From: JAFGXT01 sp963677165
GTDB lineage: Bacteria; Verrucomicrobiota; Lentisphaeria; Victivallales; SZUA-371
Direction: 5' to 3'
Assembly (NCBI GenBank): GCA_963677165.2
Contig: CAXXSX010000002.1
Span: 4,402,001-4,466,000 of the forward strand
Length of the DNA stretch: 64,000 nucleotides
Shown: piece by piece, positions 25,725-34,672 of the stretch
How the letters are laid out: the number at the start of each line of letters is the position of its first letter
Numbering within the stretch: position 1 is the first letter of the stretch
The notes under the pieces: generated by a model
What the model saw: only the letters and a program-made list of their open reading frames with translations
Database searches by the model: none
What the model was told of the DNA's origin: nothing
Program-made: the position numbers and the translations under genes

Positions 25725-27581
25725 TTAGTCTCTTGCCTTGCGAATGCGATTCAAGTGGACTTGGAGAAGGGCGATTTCAGCCGGGGTTACGCCGTCAATT
25801 CTGCCTGCCTGGGCAAGGGTGGTCGGCGCTACTTTGATCAGCTTCATACGGGATTCATTTTTCAATCCCTTGAGGGATTCATAATCGAAGTCGGCCGGAA
25901 TTTTCCATTTTTCCAGATTGTTCAGGCGTGACACTGAGTCGTTTTCGCGTTTGATATAACCTTCGTAGTGCGACTTTACACATAACTGATTTAATATTCT
26001 GCGGTCCATGCGGTCGCTCATGTCAAGAGGCAATTGTTCATCGGGAAAAGGCAGGGAAGCTTTGCTGTCGCCTTTCATAAATTTAAGCTGTTCCCATAAA
26101 GTCTTTCCTTGATGTTTCTGCCCGCGCAGCTGGCTTTCCGTTGATTCAAGGCGTTCACTATATGATTTAAACTCGTTGTATTTTGCTTCCGGCAGCAGAC
26201 CGTGTTCATGAGCAAAGTCGCATAAGCGGAGATCGGCGTTGTCCTGTCGCAAACGGAGCCGGTATTCGGCGCGGCTGGTGAACAAACGATAAGGCTCAAT
26301 GATCTCTTTGGTGACAAGGTCATCGATCATCACGCCGATATAGCTTGAATCGCGTGCCAGTTCGACCGGTTCTTTTTCCATTGCGGTTCTGGCTGCATTG
26401 AGTCCGGCAAGTAATCCCTGACCGGCGGCTTCTTCATAGCCGCTGGTTCCGTTGATTTGTCCGGCGGTAAAGAGGTTGCGCCATTTTTTGTTGGCCAGAG
26501 TGCGTTCCATCTGGTCCGGGAAAATAAAATCATATTCAATTGCGTAGGCATAGCGGGAAATTTCCGCGTTTTCCATACCGGCGATCGAATGGATCATTTT
26601 TATCTGGATATCCGGCGGCAGGCTGGTTGATATACCGTTGATGTAATATTCCTCGGTATATTCACCTTCCGGCTCAAGGTATAAAAGATGTTTTTCATGA
26701 TGCGGGAAACGGACTACTTTATCTTCGAAAGACGGACAATATCTGGTACCAATTCCTTCGATTTTTCCCTGATACAATGGCGCAAGCTGTAGATTCGCCT
26801 TTACCAGTTCTGCGGTTTCGTTTGTTGAGTATACCATATAACAAGGCATGTCGCGCCGAGTCGCATGGGGCAGGGGGGAAGAAGGATCATCAAAGAAACT
26901 GAATTGTTCTTCAAAAATCTCTGCTTCCTGACGGTTCATTTGAGTAAAGTCTATCGTTTTGGCCAGGATTCTCGGAGGGGTTCCGGTTTTTAGCCTGCCG
27001 ATACGCAGTCCCAACTGTTCTTTCAATGATTGAGAGAGTTTTGTTGAAGGCTGGTCACCGGTTCTTCCACCGGGTTTGCTGATCATGCCGAAATGGAGCA
27101 GGCCGTTAAGGAACGTGCCATTGGATAAAACCAGGCTTTTGCAGCGGAACTGCTGTTTAAATTCGGTTTCCACCCCAACCAGTTTGTCGTCTTCCACGAC
27201 AAAAGAAGTTACCATGGCCTGTTTGATGTCAAGGTTGTCATAGAGTTCCATTTCCAGCTTCATTGCCCGCTGAAAGCAGACTTTATCACATTGGGAGCGT
27301 GGAGACCAGACGGCGGGACCTTTTGCGTTATTGAGCATGCGGAACTGGATCGTGGCGGCATCAGTCACCTTGCCCTGGGAACCGCCCATGGCGTCGATTT
27401 CCCTGACCACCTGACCTTTGGCAATCCCGCCAATAGCAGGATTGCAGCTCATCTGGGCAATATGATCCATGTTGCTGGTAATCATCAAGGTGTCGGCGCC
27501 CACTCTGGCAGCAGCCAATGCAGCCTCACAACCGGCATGACCGGCTCCGACAACAATCACATCGTAAAATCCGTTCGACAT
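25725..27581 (-). CDS. mnmG: tRNA uridine-5-carboxymethylaminomethyl modification enzyme MnmG
   Basis: With MnmE this FAD protein builds the cmnm5 modification on U34 of certain tRNAs. At 618 residues it is full length. Signatures: FAD Rossmann motif VVGAGHAGCEAALAAARVG at the N-terminus, MSCNPAIGGIAKGQVVREID, GRLKTGTPPRI, EGIGTRYCPSFEDKVVRF, NGISTSLP, and the C-terminal GidA-associated helical domain that recognises tRNA and MnmE. The ATG at 27581 gives the standard N-terminus. It is a housekeeping gene between unrelated genes and mnmE is not adjacent. Confidence 0.97.
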   Translation of the reverse strand: MSNGFYDVIVVGAGHAGCEAALAAARVGADTLMITSNMDHIAQMSCNPAIGGIAKGQVVREIDAMGGSQGKVTDAATIQFRMLNNAKGPAVWSPRSQCDKVCFQRAMKLEMELYDNLDIKQAMVTSFVVEDDKLVGVETEFKQQFRCKSLVLSNGTFLNGLLHFGMISKPGGRTGDQPSTKLSQSLKEQLGLRIGRLKTGTPPRILAKTIDFTQMNRQEAEIFEEQFSFFDDPSSPLPHATRRDMPCYMVYSTNETAELVKANLQLAPLYQGKIEGIGTRYCPSFEDKVVRFPHHEKHLLYLEPEGEYTEEYYINGISTSLPPDIQIKMIHSIAGMENAEISRYAYAIEYDFIFPDQMERTLANKKWRNLFTAGQINGTSGYEEAAGQGLLAGLNAARTAMEKEPVELARDSSYIGVMIDDLVTKEIIEPYRLFTSRAEYRLRLRQDNADLRLCDFAHEHGLLPEAKYNEFKSYSERLESTESQLRGQKHQGKTLWEQLKFMKGDSKASLPFPDEQLPLDMSDRMDRRILNQLCVKSHYEGYIKRENDSVSRLNNLEKWKIPADFDYESLKGLKNESRMKLIKVAPTTLAQAGRIDGVTPAEIALLQVHLNRIRKARD

Positions 27582-27679
27582 ATCTCAGTAACTCTTATGT
27601 ATTTTTCACATCAAAACGGATAATATAGTCTCAAACGGAAAAATATAAACATGTGATCTGAAAATTACGGATAATTTTC

Positions 27680-28429
27680 TTATTCAAGGTAAGTTGCAAT
27701 ACGTTTCTGCCAGCCGGGAAGCCAGCGTTTTTCTTCGCGTTCAGGAGGAGAATGGTCAACGCGTCGTTTTAAAACGGAAACAGCCGCATCAACAAAAGCT
27801 TTTATTGCGTTTTCCGGTTGCTTGGGCATTTTCATTTCTTCCAGCACCTGGAGCAGACCCCATCCGATGTGGTCATAACGTTCTTCCGGCTTTCTGCCGC
27901 TGCCTTTAAAATTAATATAGTCAACGAGAGGATAAAATCCTTTGGGTCTCTGGGCAATCGCATGAAACTTCTGGATGATTTGCTCCCGTTCGGAAAACGG
28001 CAGACTCTGAGATATATCATCAAGGGTTTTGTGAGCGTAATGCAGGATATAACCAACCTGAAGTTCGAAGGTTTTCTTCAAAAATTCCAGTAGTTTTGAT
28101 TTTAGTTCATTGTCATGATCAGCGAGAAATTCTTCACGATTTCCCCAGGGCATACCACGTAGTTTCATGGTAATCAGCCATTGCGGCAGTTCATAGCCTG
28201 TGGATTCAATATAGTCAAGCAGGTGAGGGAAAGACTCGCGAAACACTTTCTTGGTGTCTCTTGGATACCAGATGAAATGTCCCAGGCCGACAGACAGGAA
28301 ATCTTCATTCTTGTTCCACCAGATTAATTTATCTGTATCACTGCCACACTCATTTTCAAAAATACGTTCGGTTATCCATTGAAATTCTTCGGGGGTACAA
28401 TTTACGGTCGCACTCTGATTGATTTCCAT
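27680..28429 (-). CDS. Conserved hypothetical protein with a GLGHF motif
   Basis: 249 residues from the ATG at 28429, which has GGAG six bases upstream; the longer frame to 28477 lacks a ribosome binding site. It has no signal peptide or membrane helix. A conserved-looking core reads IFENECGSDTDKLIWWNKNED followed by VGLGHFIWYP. The order of an acidic residue and a G-x-GH motif is reminiscent of lysozyme-like folds, but this is only a visual resemblance and no catalytic claim is made. The C-terminal half is helical (RYDHIGWGLLQVLEEMKMP). Related uncharacterised proteins of similar length exist in other bacteria to my knowledge. It neighbours mnmG on the same strand with a gap of about 100 nt. 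Confidence 0.75.
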   Translation of the reverse strand: MEINQSATVNCTPEEFQWITERIFENECGSDTDKLIWWNKNEDFLSVGLGHFIWYPRDTKKVFRESFPHLLDYIESTGYELPQWLITMKLRGMPWGNREEFLADHDNELKSKLLEFLKKTFELQVGYILHYAHKTLDDISQSLPFSEREQIIQKFHAIAQRPKGFYPLVDYINFKGSGRKPEERYDHIGWGLLQVLEEMKMPKQPENAIKAFVDAAVSVLKRRVDHSPPEREEKRWLPGWQKRIATYLE

Positions 28430-28737
28430 GTAAAACTCCACATTTCTATTACATACTCTCAAAAAAGGAGAACTCAATAAAATTACATTATTGTAAGATG
28501 AAATTCAATATGTTTTTCTGAAAATTTCATCAATTAAACTAATCAAAAAGTATTATCGACCAAAAAATCATTGTATTAAGTTAAAAAAGATTGAAAATAT
28601 TACACAGTGCATTTACTGTAATAAGAATCATACATAAACTTCGGTATGACTTTTTCTGTTATTATTACGAATATACAATATCGCAAATAACTCTTGTTAA
28701 TGGACAAATAACAATACTGAATATCAGGAGATATACA
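28430..28737. other. Divergent intergenic region upstream of the PTS IIA gene
   Basis: This 308-bp AT-rich gap lies between the divergent genes at 28429 (-) and 28738 (+). An imperfect inverted repeat (TATTACA-CAGT with ACTGTAATA, 28599-28623) is the only clear symmetric element. TTACATTATTGTAA near 28482 is another short near-palindrome. No confident promoter was assigned. The open frame continuing from 28591 into the PTS gene lacks a ribosome binding site and is not considered coding. Confidence 0.35.
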
Positions 28738-29232
28738 ATGAAGAACCGTTTTACTAAATTTCTTGAAAAAGATTCCGTCATGATTTTGGAAGGAACTACG
28801 AAACGTGAAGTTCTGGAAGAATTAATTTCAATGGCAACTATCAAAACCAGCCTTGATGTCGAAGTGCTCCGTGAGCTAACCTGGAAACGCGAAAAAATGA
28901 TGACTACTGGAGTGGGACACTCTCTTGCTCTTCCCCATATCCGTGTAGACGGAATAGGTACGCCGGTTGTTTTATGCGGCGTCTGTAAGAATCCAATCGA
29001 AGATTATGGATCGCAGGATAATGAACCAGTCCAGATTATCATTTATCTGGTCGGCTCCTCCAGTAATCAGGAAGCCTATCTTGAACTGCTTGGAAGTATT
29101 TCCCGTAAGCTTAGAACTCCTGGAATTATCGAGGATATTCTTGAGAATATTACCAGACCATCGCAAATCCTTCGCGTCCTGAAACGTCGGGTGAAAACCG
29201 ATGAGGAAAATGATGAAGGAGAGGACGAATAG
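28738..29232 (+). CDS. PTS IIA domain protein (PtsN-like)
   Basis: 164 residues of the fructose/mannitol-type PTS EIIA family. The phospho-accepting histidine is H67 in SLALPHIRVDG. The protein is a single EIIA domain with an acidic C-terminal tail (DEENDEGEDE), like the regulatory nitrogen-PTS protein PtsN rather than a sugar-specific component. The ATG at 28738 is chosen because AGGAG lies seven bases upstream; an in-frame extension to 28591 has no ribosome binding site. No other PTS genes are near. With two sigma54 activators in the window a regulatory PtsN role is reasonable, but the target is unknown. Confidence 0.88.
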   Translation: MKNRFTKFLEKDSVMILEGTTKREVLEELISMATIKTSLDVEVLRELTWKREKMMTTGVGHSLALPHIRVDGIGTPVVLCGVCKNPIEDYGSQDNEPVQIIIYLVGSSSNQEAYLELLGSISRKLRTPGIIEDILENITRPSQILRVLKRRVKTDEENDEGEDE

Positions 29233-29272
29233 AATTACAATTCCTGTTTAGACGATAAAGGGCCGATCAGGT

Positions 29273-29440
29273 ATGAATGGAAGGATATTTGTGCCTGCGG
29301 CTCGGAACGCATTTTGTTTTCAGGTTATGTTCGTCAGTTTTTTGTCTGTTCTTGGTTGTTCTATATTGAGAACCGAGCCCACAGGCGTTTCATCTAATGA
29401 TATTGTGATAGCTCAAATAGAAAAAGTCAACCCCGGATAA
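29273..29440 (+). CDS. Small putative lipoprotein, 55 residues
   Basis: Between the PTS gene and hisI an ATG opens a 55-codon frame: MNGRIFVPAARNAFCF, a hydrophobic stretch (VMFVSFLSVLG), then Cys29 in a lipobox-like VLGC, and a short mature part ending EKVNPG. The Arg residues before the hydrophobic segment suit a lipoprotein signal peptide. AAAGGG lies about 10 bases upstream of the ATG. The gene also contains a long inverted repeat (29293-29305 with 29373-29386) and stops inside the hairpin at 29430-29461. It could alternatively be a structured non-coding element with a chance frame; there is no family evidence. Confidence 0.45.
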   Translation: MNGRIFVPAARNAFCFQVMFVSFLSVLGCSILRTEPTGVSSNDIVIAQIEKVNPG

Positions 29441-29461
29441 TTACAAAAAATTAACCGGGGT
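29430..29461 (-). terminator. Hairpin between the small lipoprotein and hisI
   Basis: ACCCCGG-A-TAATT and AATTA-A-CCGGGGT form a 12-bp stem with single mismatches. On the minus strand it is followed by TTGACTTTTTC, so it probably ends the hisI transcript; it may act weakly in both directions. Confidence 0.65.
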
Positions 29462-29497
29462 CGAGGTGAAATGATATAACCTGTTGATAACAGGAAA

Positions 29498-29887
29498 TTA
29501 TTTGGATTTACTTTTTTTATAGACTTTGTCCGGATCAAATACTTTTTCACCGACCATTTCTAATTTGTCACCATTTACTTTGCGATAAAAACAGGAGCGG
29601 TAACCTTTGTGGCAGGCCGCCCCGCCAACCTGTTCCACCTTGAAGACAACTGTATCAAGATCACAATCAACCAGGATTTCTTTTACATTCTGGGTGTTTC
29701 CGGAGGTGAGGCCTTTCACCCATATTTCCTGGCGGGAGCGTGTCCAGTAGGTTCCCATTCCGGTTTCAAGAGTTTTCTGCCAGGCTTCTTCATTTATATA
29801 TGCCAGCATCAAAACTTCACCGGTTTTCCAATCCTGTACGATTGCGGGGATCAGGCCTCCGCATTTTTCAAAGTCTAAATCAATCAT
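29498..29887 (-). CDS. hisI: Phosphoribosyl-AMP cyclohydrolase
   Basis: This enzyme opens the adenine ring of phosphoribosyl-AMP, the third step of histidine biosynthesis. It is 129 residues long, the stand-alone HisI form without the HisE pyrophosphohydrolase domain. The diagnostic metal-binding blocks are present: VLMLAYINEEAW, TYWTRSRQEIWVKGLTSGN, the CDLDT segment, and GGAACHKGYRSCFYR with the zinc cysteines. It has a Lys-rich C-terminal tail. No other his gene is nearby, so the pathway must be dispersed in this genome. It is transcribed divergently from the SDR gene. Confidence 0.95.
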   Translation of the reverse strand: MIDLDFEKCGGLIPAIVQDWKTGEVLMLAYINEEAWQKTLETGMGTYWTRSRQEIWVKGLTSGNTQNVKEILVDCDLDTVVFKVEQVGGAACHKGYRSCFYRKVNGDKLEMVGEKVFDPDKVYKKSKSK

Positions 29888-30030
29888 AAGTCTTTCTCCA
29901 TAGCAACGGCGAAAATTCGAAAAAAAACAAAAAACGCCACAATAATAATTATGTTTAACTTGTTAATATGTTATCATCGGGTTAAAATAAACCGACAACA
30001 CATTATGTCAAGCAAACAGGAAAAGGGAAA

Positions 30031-30741
30031 TTGGAAATCTCAGGAAAAACCGTATTGGTAACTGGAGGCGCAAAGCGTATTGGGCGTGCTTTAGTAGAAG
30101 CTTTTGCCTCCGCAGGAGCCCGGGTGGTTATTCATTGTAACACCTCTACGGATGAAGCGCGGAAGTTGGCGGATTCTCTTCCGGGTTGTGAACATCAGGT
30201 GATAAATGCGGATTTTTCTAATCTGAATTCAGCAAAGGAAATATTCAAGTTGTCCGGGCGTGTTGATATTCTGATTAACTGCGCTTCTGTTTTTGAACGC
30301 AGCCCGCTTGCGGAGGAAAGTCGTGAGGACTTTGAACGCCAGTTTCAAATAAACTTTCTGGCACCGGTCGAATTAATGAAGGCGTTTGCATCCCAGGAGG
30401 AAGAGGTGCAGGGAGTTATCATAAATTTTACGGATCAGCGTACGGTCAGTAGTTCCGATGACACCGGCAGTTATTTGTTGTCTAAAAAAGCTCTGTCGGA
30501 AGCGACTTTGACAGCTGCAAAACAATTTGCTCCCTCAATCAGAGTCAATGCGATTGCACCGGGACCGGTGCTGCCGCCAGTTGGCCTAAAGGGCAAAGGA
30601 ATGCAAAAGATTATTCGAGAGGTTCCTTTGGAGAAACCAGTCGCCTTGGAGGATTTGGTTCATTCAGTCTTCTTTCTGGTGGACAATGAATCAGTTACCG
30701 GACAGATTCTTTTTGTTGATTGTGGTCAGCATTTGATCTAA
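30031..30741 (+). CDS. SDR-family oxidoreductase, pteridine reductase-like (FolM/PTR1 type)
   Basis: 236-residue short-chain dehydrogenase. The NADPH-binding motif is TGGAKRIG near residue 11; the TGGxxRIG form with Arg, followed by VVIHCN, is typical of dihydromonapterin/pteridine reductases. The active site is YLLSKKAL (Tyr and Lys) and RVNAIAPGPVLPP follows. The catalytic Ser position lies in IINFTDQRTVSS. A role in folate or tetrahydropterin metabolism is therefore likely but not certain; other SDR substrates remain possible. The start is a TTG: the upstream ATG at 30005 is out of frame. A purine-rich AAAAGGGAAA directly precedes the TTG. Confidence 0.85.
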   Translation: MEISGKTVLVTGGAKRIGRALVEAFASAGARVVIHCNTSTDEARKLADSLPGCEHQVINADFSNLNSAKEIFKLSGRVDILINCASVFERSPLAEESREDFERQFQINFLAPVELMKAFASQEEEVQGVIINFTDQRTVSSSDDTGSYLLSKKALSEATLTAAKQFAPSIRVNAIAPGPVLPPVGLKGKGMQKIIREVPLEKPVALEDLVHSVFFLVDNESVTGQILFVDCGQHLI

Positions 30742-30797
30742 ATATATTATTACATGGAACAAATGCAACTGGTTGCGGTCTAAACCCAAAAGGTAAT

Positions 30798-30826
30798 TTG
30801 AATATTTAAGAATTATGCAGTAAACT
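30798..30826 (+). promoter_or_regulatory. Probable sigma70 promoter of the parvulin gene
   Basis: TTGAAT, a 17-nt spacer, then TAAACT. It lies about 85 nt upstream of the parvulin start codon. Confidence 0.5.
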
Positions 30827-30910
30827 ATTCAAGCTTTACTTCCAGTTATGTATTCAAAATAGAAAACGAAAAAGATTTAATAAACCTTAATAACAATAAA
30901 GGAATAAGAG

Positions 30911-32026
30911 ATGCGAAAATTCACAATGACCTTTGCGGCAGCAGGCGTGGTGACTTTCATGCTTATTGGCGACCAGCTGACGGCAGCAACTGCTCAAGCA
31001 GCTAAAAAGGTTGCTTCAGTAAAGAAAGTTAATACTAGTAAATGGGCGTTTTTACCTGAGGTTGTTGCTGAAATCGATGGCAAAAAGATTACTCGCGAAG
31101 AAATGAGCAAAATGCTGGATAAAATGCTGGTTAACTCTTCCTATGCCTCTGTTAAGCGTGAACAGGTTTTAAAAATCATTTCATATAATGTGATTTCTGA
31201 CTATGTTGAAATGCAGGTTTTGCTGAAAATGGCCGCTAAAGACGGAGTTAAGCCTTCATTTCCTTTGGCTGTAGAAAAAATCAAAGAATCAGTTTCCCGC
31301 GCTCCTAAAAATATGCTTAACCTGCTTAAACAGCGTCTTCTGGCACAGAAAAAGTCTATGGACCAGTATGTAAGGGAGATTGCATCTGATCCGATTATTC
31401 AGGATCAGGTTGCTATTCAATGCTGGGTGGATGATAAACTTGAGCCTGCACTAAAGATATCTCCGGAGCAGGAAAAGGAATTCTATGAAAAAAACAAGAA
31501 ATCTATGTTCTTTATCCCTGAGCAGGTTGAAGTTTCCCATATCCTGATTGGCGGGAAAAAAGATGATGCCAGCAAAAAGGCTGCGAAGGCAAAAGCTACT
31601 AAGCTGTTGGCTGATATCAAAGCTGGTGAAGTTAAGTTTGAGGATGCTGCTTACAAGGAAAGCCTTTGCCCGTCAGGCAAGGAGAAAAATGGACGTCTTC
31701 CTAAATTTCAGCATGGTATGATGGCTCCGGCTTTCGATGCGGCGTCGTTTGCTCTGCAGAATTCCGGAGATTTGAGTGATGTCATTGAAACGTCTTTTGG
31801 TTACCATATAATTCGTTTGGAAAAGAAATTTCCCGCACATCAGTTAAAACTGTCTGATTCCAGTGTTAAAAAAGATATTGATCAGGTCTTGAAAGGGGAA
31901 ATGCTCCGCAAAATCGTTGAAGAAAAAACGAATGCTGCGAAAAAAGCTTATAAGGTTAGAATTTTTGTAAAGGCACCGCAACGGCCCAAGGCTCCGGCTG
32001 TTCCCGTTGCTCCAGTCACCAAATAG
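30911..32026 (+). CDS. Exported parvulin-type peptidyl-prolyl isomerase (PpiC/SurA-like)
   Basis: 371 residues. A signal peptide (FTMTFAAAGVVTFMLIG) is followed by an N-terminal helical SurA-like chaperone segment beginning PEVVAEIDGKKITREEM. A single parvulin domain (about residues 205-310) has EVSHILIG, a Lys-rich helix, CPSGKEKNGRLPKFQHGMM, FALQNSGDLSDVIETSFGYHIIRLE, all family landmarks. The C-terminus is Pro/Ala-rich. It should fold or escort envelope proteins. Ribosome binding site AAAGGAATAAGAG precedes the ATG. It is monocistronic, with its own promoter candidate and a strong terminator. Confidence 0.93.
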   Translation: MRKFTMTFAAAGVVTFMLIGDQLTAATAQAAKKVASVKKVNTSKWAFLPEVVAEIDGKKITREEMSKMLDKMLVNSSYASVKREQVLKIISYNVISDYVEMQVLLKMAAKDGVKPSFPLAVEKIKESVSRAPKNMLNLLKQRLLAQKKSMDQYVREIASDPIIQDQVAIQCWVDDKLEPALKISPEQEKEFYEKNKKSMFFIPEQVEVSHILIGGKKDDASKKAAKAKATKLLADIKAGEVKFEDAAYKESLCPSGKEKNGRLPKFQHGMMAPAFDAASFALQNSGDLSDVIETSFGYHIIRLEKKFPAHQLKLSDSSVKKDIDQVLKGEMLRKIVEEKTNAAKKAYKVRIFVKAPQRPKAPAVPVAPVTK

Positions 32027-32056
32027 AATATACTGAAAGTATTTATTATTTATTGG

Positions 32057-32083
32057 CCCACAGGTTTTCCTGTGGGTTTTTTT
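32057..32083 (+). terminator. Terminator of the parvulin gene
   Basis: Perfect stem CCCACAGG / CCTGTGGG with a TTTT loop and seven T after it. Confidence 0.93.
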
Positions 32084-32267
32084 GTGTGCGCCCGGCAGGG
32101 AGCATAGAAGTCTATCCATATAGTTTGAAGTATTGAACGATCCAGGAAGCGGTATTGTTGAAAATCAATCTGTTATAACCGGTTGTGCATTTTCTGCACT
32201 AAACCTGTTTTCCTAAATCTCTTGTATACCGTCTTTCTTGGGGATTCCTGTATTGATTAACGTTGGA

Positions 32268-32302
32268 TAAAAAAAATCCCTGCCTCGCGAACGGGGCAGG
32301 GA
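32268..32302 (-). terminator. Terminator of the sialate O-acetylesterase gene
   Basis: TCCCTGCC / GGCAGGGA stem with a 10-nt loop; on the minus strand it runs into eight T. It follows the 32327 stop by about 25 nt. Confidence 0.9.
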
Positions 32303-32326
32303 GGTATTTATTTTTCGTTACTGATA

Positions 32327-34402
32327 TTACTTATCCGTACGGAACGGGCTGGCGGGCAGTCCGGCGTGATTGTACAGATTGCAGCCTTCTGGATATTTGC
32401 TCCAGGCATATCTTACCGCAACTGGATTTTTGACCTTATCAGAACTGACCACGATCGTGTCTCCTTCGATTACGGCTTTTGCCCAGACAAATTTCATGTC
32501 TTTACCGGCAATGGCGAACTGTTTCAATGGTCCGCCTTTTGCTACCAGACCTTTGCAGGCATGAGTGAAGTACAGTCTAATTTTATTGCCTTCGATCTTG
32601 AACTTCTCATAGACGGGACCTGAGTAGCAGACATCTTTTCCGTAGGTGTCGTGTTCCGCGATCAGAGCCAGGCGGGCACCGACATCCTGTTTGTTTTTGG
32701 GGTGGATGTCGATCGGGTTACCGATATCAATCGAAACTGCCATACCGGTATGAGGTAATTCAGTTGCTTTTAACTGTGACTCACGCAGTTTTGCCCATGC
32801 GGGATCTTTAGGTGTAAGTTTTTTGAAGAAGTCTTTGGGCATCTTCTTTTTGGGTGAGTGTTTATAAAACGCAGCGAGCTGCACCCAATAGAAAGGCATA
32901 TTTGGCTCGTTCCACTCTTTACGCCAGTTTTTAACCAACAACTTCATCAGGTGGTAATATTCCTTGTATCCTCCGGCATTGGATTCACCCTGATACCAGA
33001 TGGCTCCTTTTACAGGGAAGAAGGTAAACGGGGCGATCATTGCGTTATAGAGAGTTGTCGGAAACTGTTGACTCTTGATGCCGGAAGCGGCAGAAATATT
33101 GGGACGATGAGGTAGTTTTCTGTAGTCGATGGCATATTCAACTTTGTATGCCCACATATCATTCAGTTTTATTTTCTGATTTCCGCCTTTGATATACATG
33201 GAGGAGCCCGGGCCTATCAGGCCGCCGTCGCCGTAATCATCCAACGCGCGTACTGCAATAACATTTTTCCCAGGTTTAACAAGGAGTCCGGGAACTGTAT
33301 ATTTACGACTGACTGACCAATGATGGGGAACGTTCGGGCCGGTTTCCCCAACCTGAACACCGTTGAAGAAAGTGGTATCACAGTCGTCGATTCGTCCTAA
33401 ATACAGCGTGATTGGTTTTCCTGCCAGTTCTGCGGGGATTTGAACTTCTTTACGGAACCATACAATTCCATCAATATCAAGGCCAATATCTGAAAACGAT
33501 TGTGGCAGAGAAGTCATTTTCCAACCGGACATATCCTTGAGTTTTGGAGAACTCCATGATTTTGCTGCCTGAACTTCTTTTGCATAATGCTTTTCAACCT
33601 TTACCAGCCATTCAGAAACAGGATTCACTTTCGGCTTCTTGGACTTAGGTTCTTTTTTTGATTTTGCTTTGGCTTTTTCTTCAGCTTTCTTTATATTATC
33701 AACATAGCCGCTAAACATATCAGTGCTTTTAAAGCCATCAATGCTAATCCAGGGCTGAATGCGAGTTCCTCCCCAGGACGAATTAATCAGCCCGATTGGA
33801 ATTTTAAGATCCTGATTCAGTTTGCGACCGAAAAAATAGCCGACAGCTGAAAATCCCGGGATTGATTCCGGAGTACATACCTGCCATGTGCCAATGACGT
33901 CTGCTTTCGGTTTGAATGGTGAGACCGCCCTTTTTACCTGAAAAATTCTAATCTCAGGATAATTTGCTGCGGCAATTTCTTTTTTTGCATCAAAAACGCT
34001 GCGAACACTGAACTGCATATTAGATTGTCCTGAGCATACCCAGATATCTCCAACCGCGACATTTTTTAGAACAATTGGTTTGGCTCCGGCAACTGTAACG
34101 GTGTATGAAGTTCCAACTGGTTGGGCCGGCAGAGAAACCATCCAGCCGCCGTTTTTGCCTACCTTTGCAACTTCAGAGGCTTTGTTTACTGATACGGTTA
34201 CTTTCTGACCCGGAGTACCAGTGCCCTTAAAGACCATTGGCTTGCCGCGCTGGAATATCATATTATCACTGTATATGTTTTGTAACGCTACTTTTTCTGA
34301 TGGTTTTAACTTGGATAGATCTTCCTGAAACATTTGGCAGCCACAAAGTACTGCCAGCATAAATGCTGATATGAGCATCAGCATCGGACGTTTAAAATTC
34401 AT
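32327..34402 (-). CDS. Sialate O-acetylesterase-like lipoprotein
   Basis: 691 residues. A lipoprotein signal peptide (LISAFMLAVLCGC, Cys22) places it outside the cytoplasm. The SGNH-type esterase core is split around an inserted beta domain (about 290-420, IWFRKEVQIPAELAGKPITLYLG, GH2-like jelly roll), as in this family. Catalytic blocks are GQSNMQFSV with the nucleophile Ser, WYQGESNAG, and DIHPKNKQDVGARLA with the Asp/His pair. Such enzymes remove O-acetyl groups from sialic acids or from plant or algal polysaccharides. A Lys-rich insert (about residues 235-265) is unusual. No sialic acid catabolic genes are adjacent; the sialidase-like protein is 20 kb away. Confidence 0.92.
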   Translation of the reverse strand: MNFKRPMLMLISAFMLAVLCGCQMFQEDLSKLKPSEKVALQNIYSDNMIFQRGKPMVFKGTGTPGQKVTVSVNKASEVAKVGKNGGWMVSLPAQPVGTSYTVTVAGAKPIVLKNVAVGDIWVCSGQSNMQFSVRSVFDAKKEIAAANYPEIRIFQVKRAVSPFKPKADVIGTWQVCTPESIPGFSAVGYFFGRKLNQDLKIPIGLINSSWGGTRIQPWISIDGFKSTDMFSGYVDNIKKAEEKAKAKSKKEPKSKKPKVNPVSEWLVKVEKHYAKEVQAAKSWSSPKLKDMSGWKMTSLPQSFSDIGLDIDGIVWFRKEVQIPAELAGKPITLYLGRIDDCDTTFFNGVQVGETGPNVPHHWSVSRKYTVPGLLVKPGKNVIAVRALDDYGDGGLIGPGSSMYIKGGNQKIKLNDMWAYKVEYAIDYRKLPHRPNISAASGIKSQQFPTTLYNAMIAPFTFFPVKGAIWYQGESNAGGYKEYYHLMKLLVKNWRKEWNEPNMPFYWVQLAAFYKHSPKKKMPKDFFKKLTPKDPAWAKLRESQLKATELPHTGMAVSIDIGNPIDIHPKNKQDVGARLALIAEHDTYGKDVCYSGPVYEKFKIEGNKIRLYFTHACKGLVAKGGPLKQFAIAGKDMKFVWAKAVIEGDTIVVSSDKVKNPVAVRYAWSKYPEGCNLYNHAGLPASPFRTDK

Positions 34403-34590
34403 GATTCTTTCTCCTTTATAATTGTGTTCCTTTTCTTCCCTTAGCCAATTTTTTTACTGAAATTTGACCGTGTATTACAATAATATTAAAGTTGCGTTAA
34501 TTCAAACTGATCGTTTTTGATATATTGAGCAAATTTCATATGTATATGTTTTTTTAGTATTGATAAACAATAAAAAATCTACTGAATTAT

Positions 34591-34619
34591 TTGAATTTAT
34601 GCTGTAATGAGTTTATACT
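34591..34619 (+). promoter_or_regulatory. Sigma70 promoter of the coiled-coil protein gene
   Basis: TTGAAT, 17-nt spacer, TATACT. It lies about 55 nt upstream of the start codon at 34673. Confidence 0.65.
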
Positions 34620-34672
34620 TATGCAAAATTAGCGAATATAAATAGTTTTCAAAACCAAATTTAGGGGGTATA

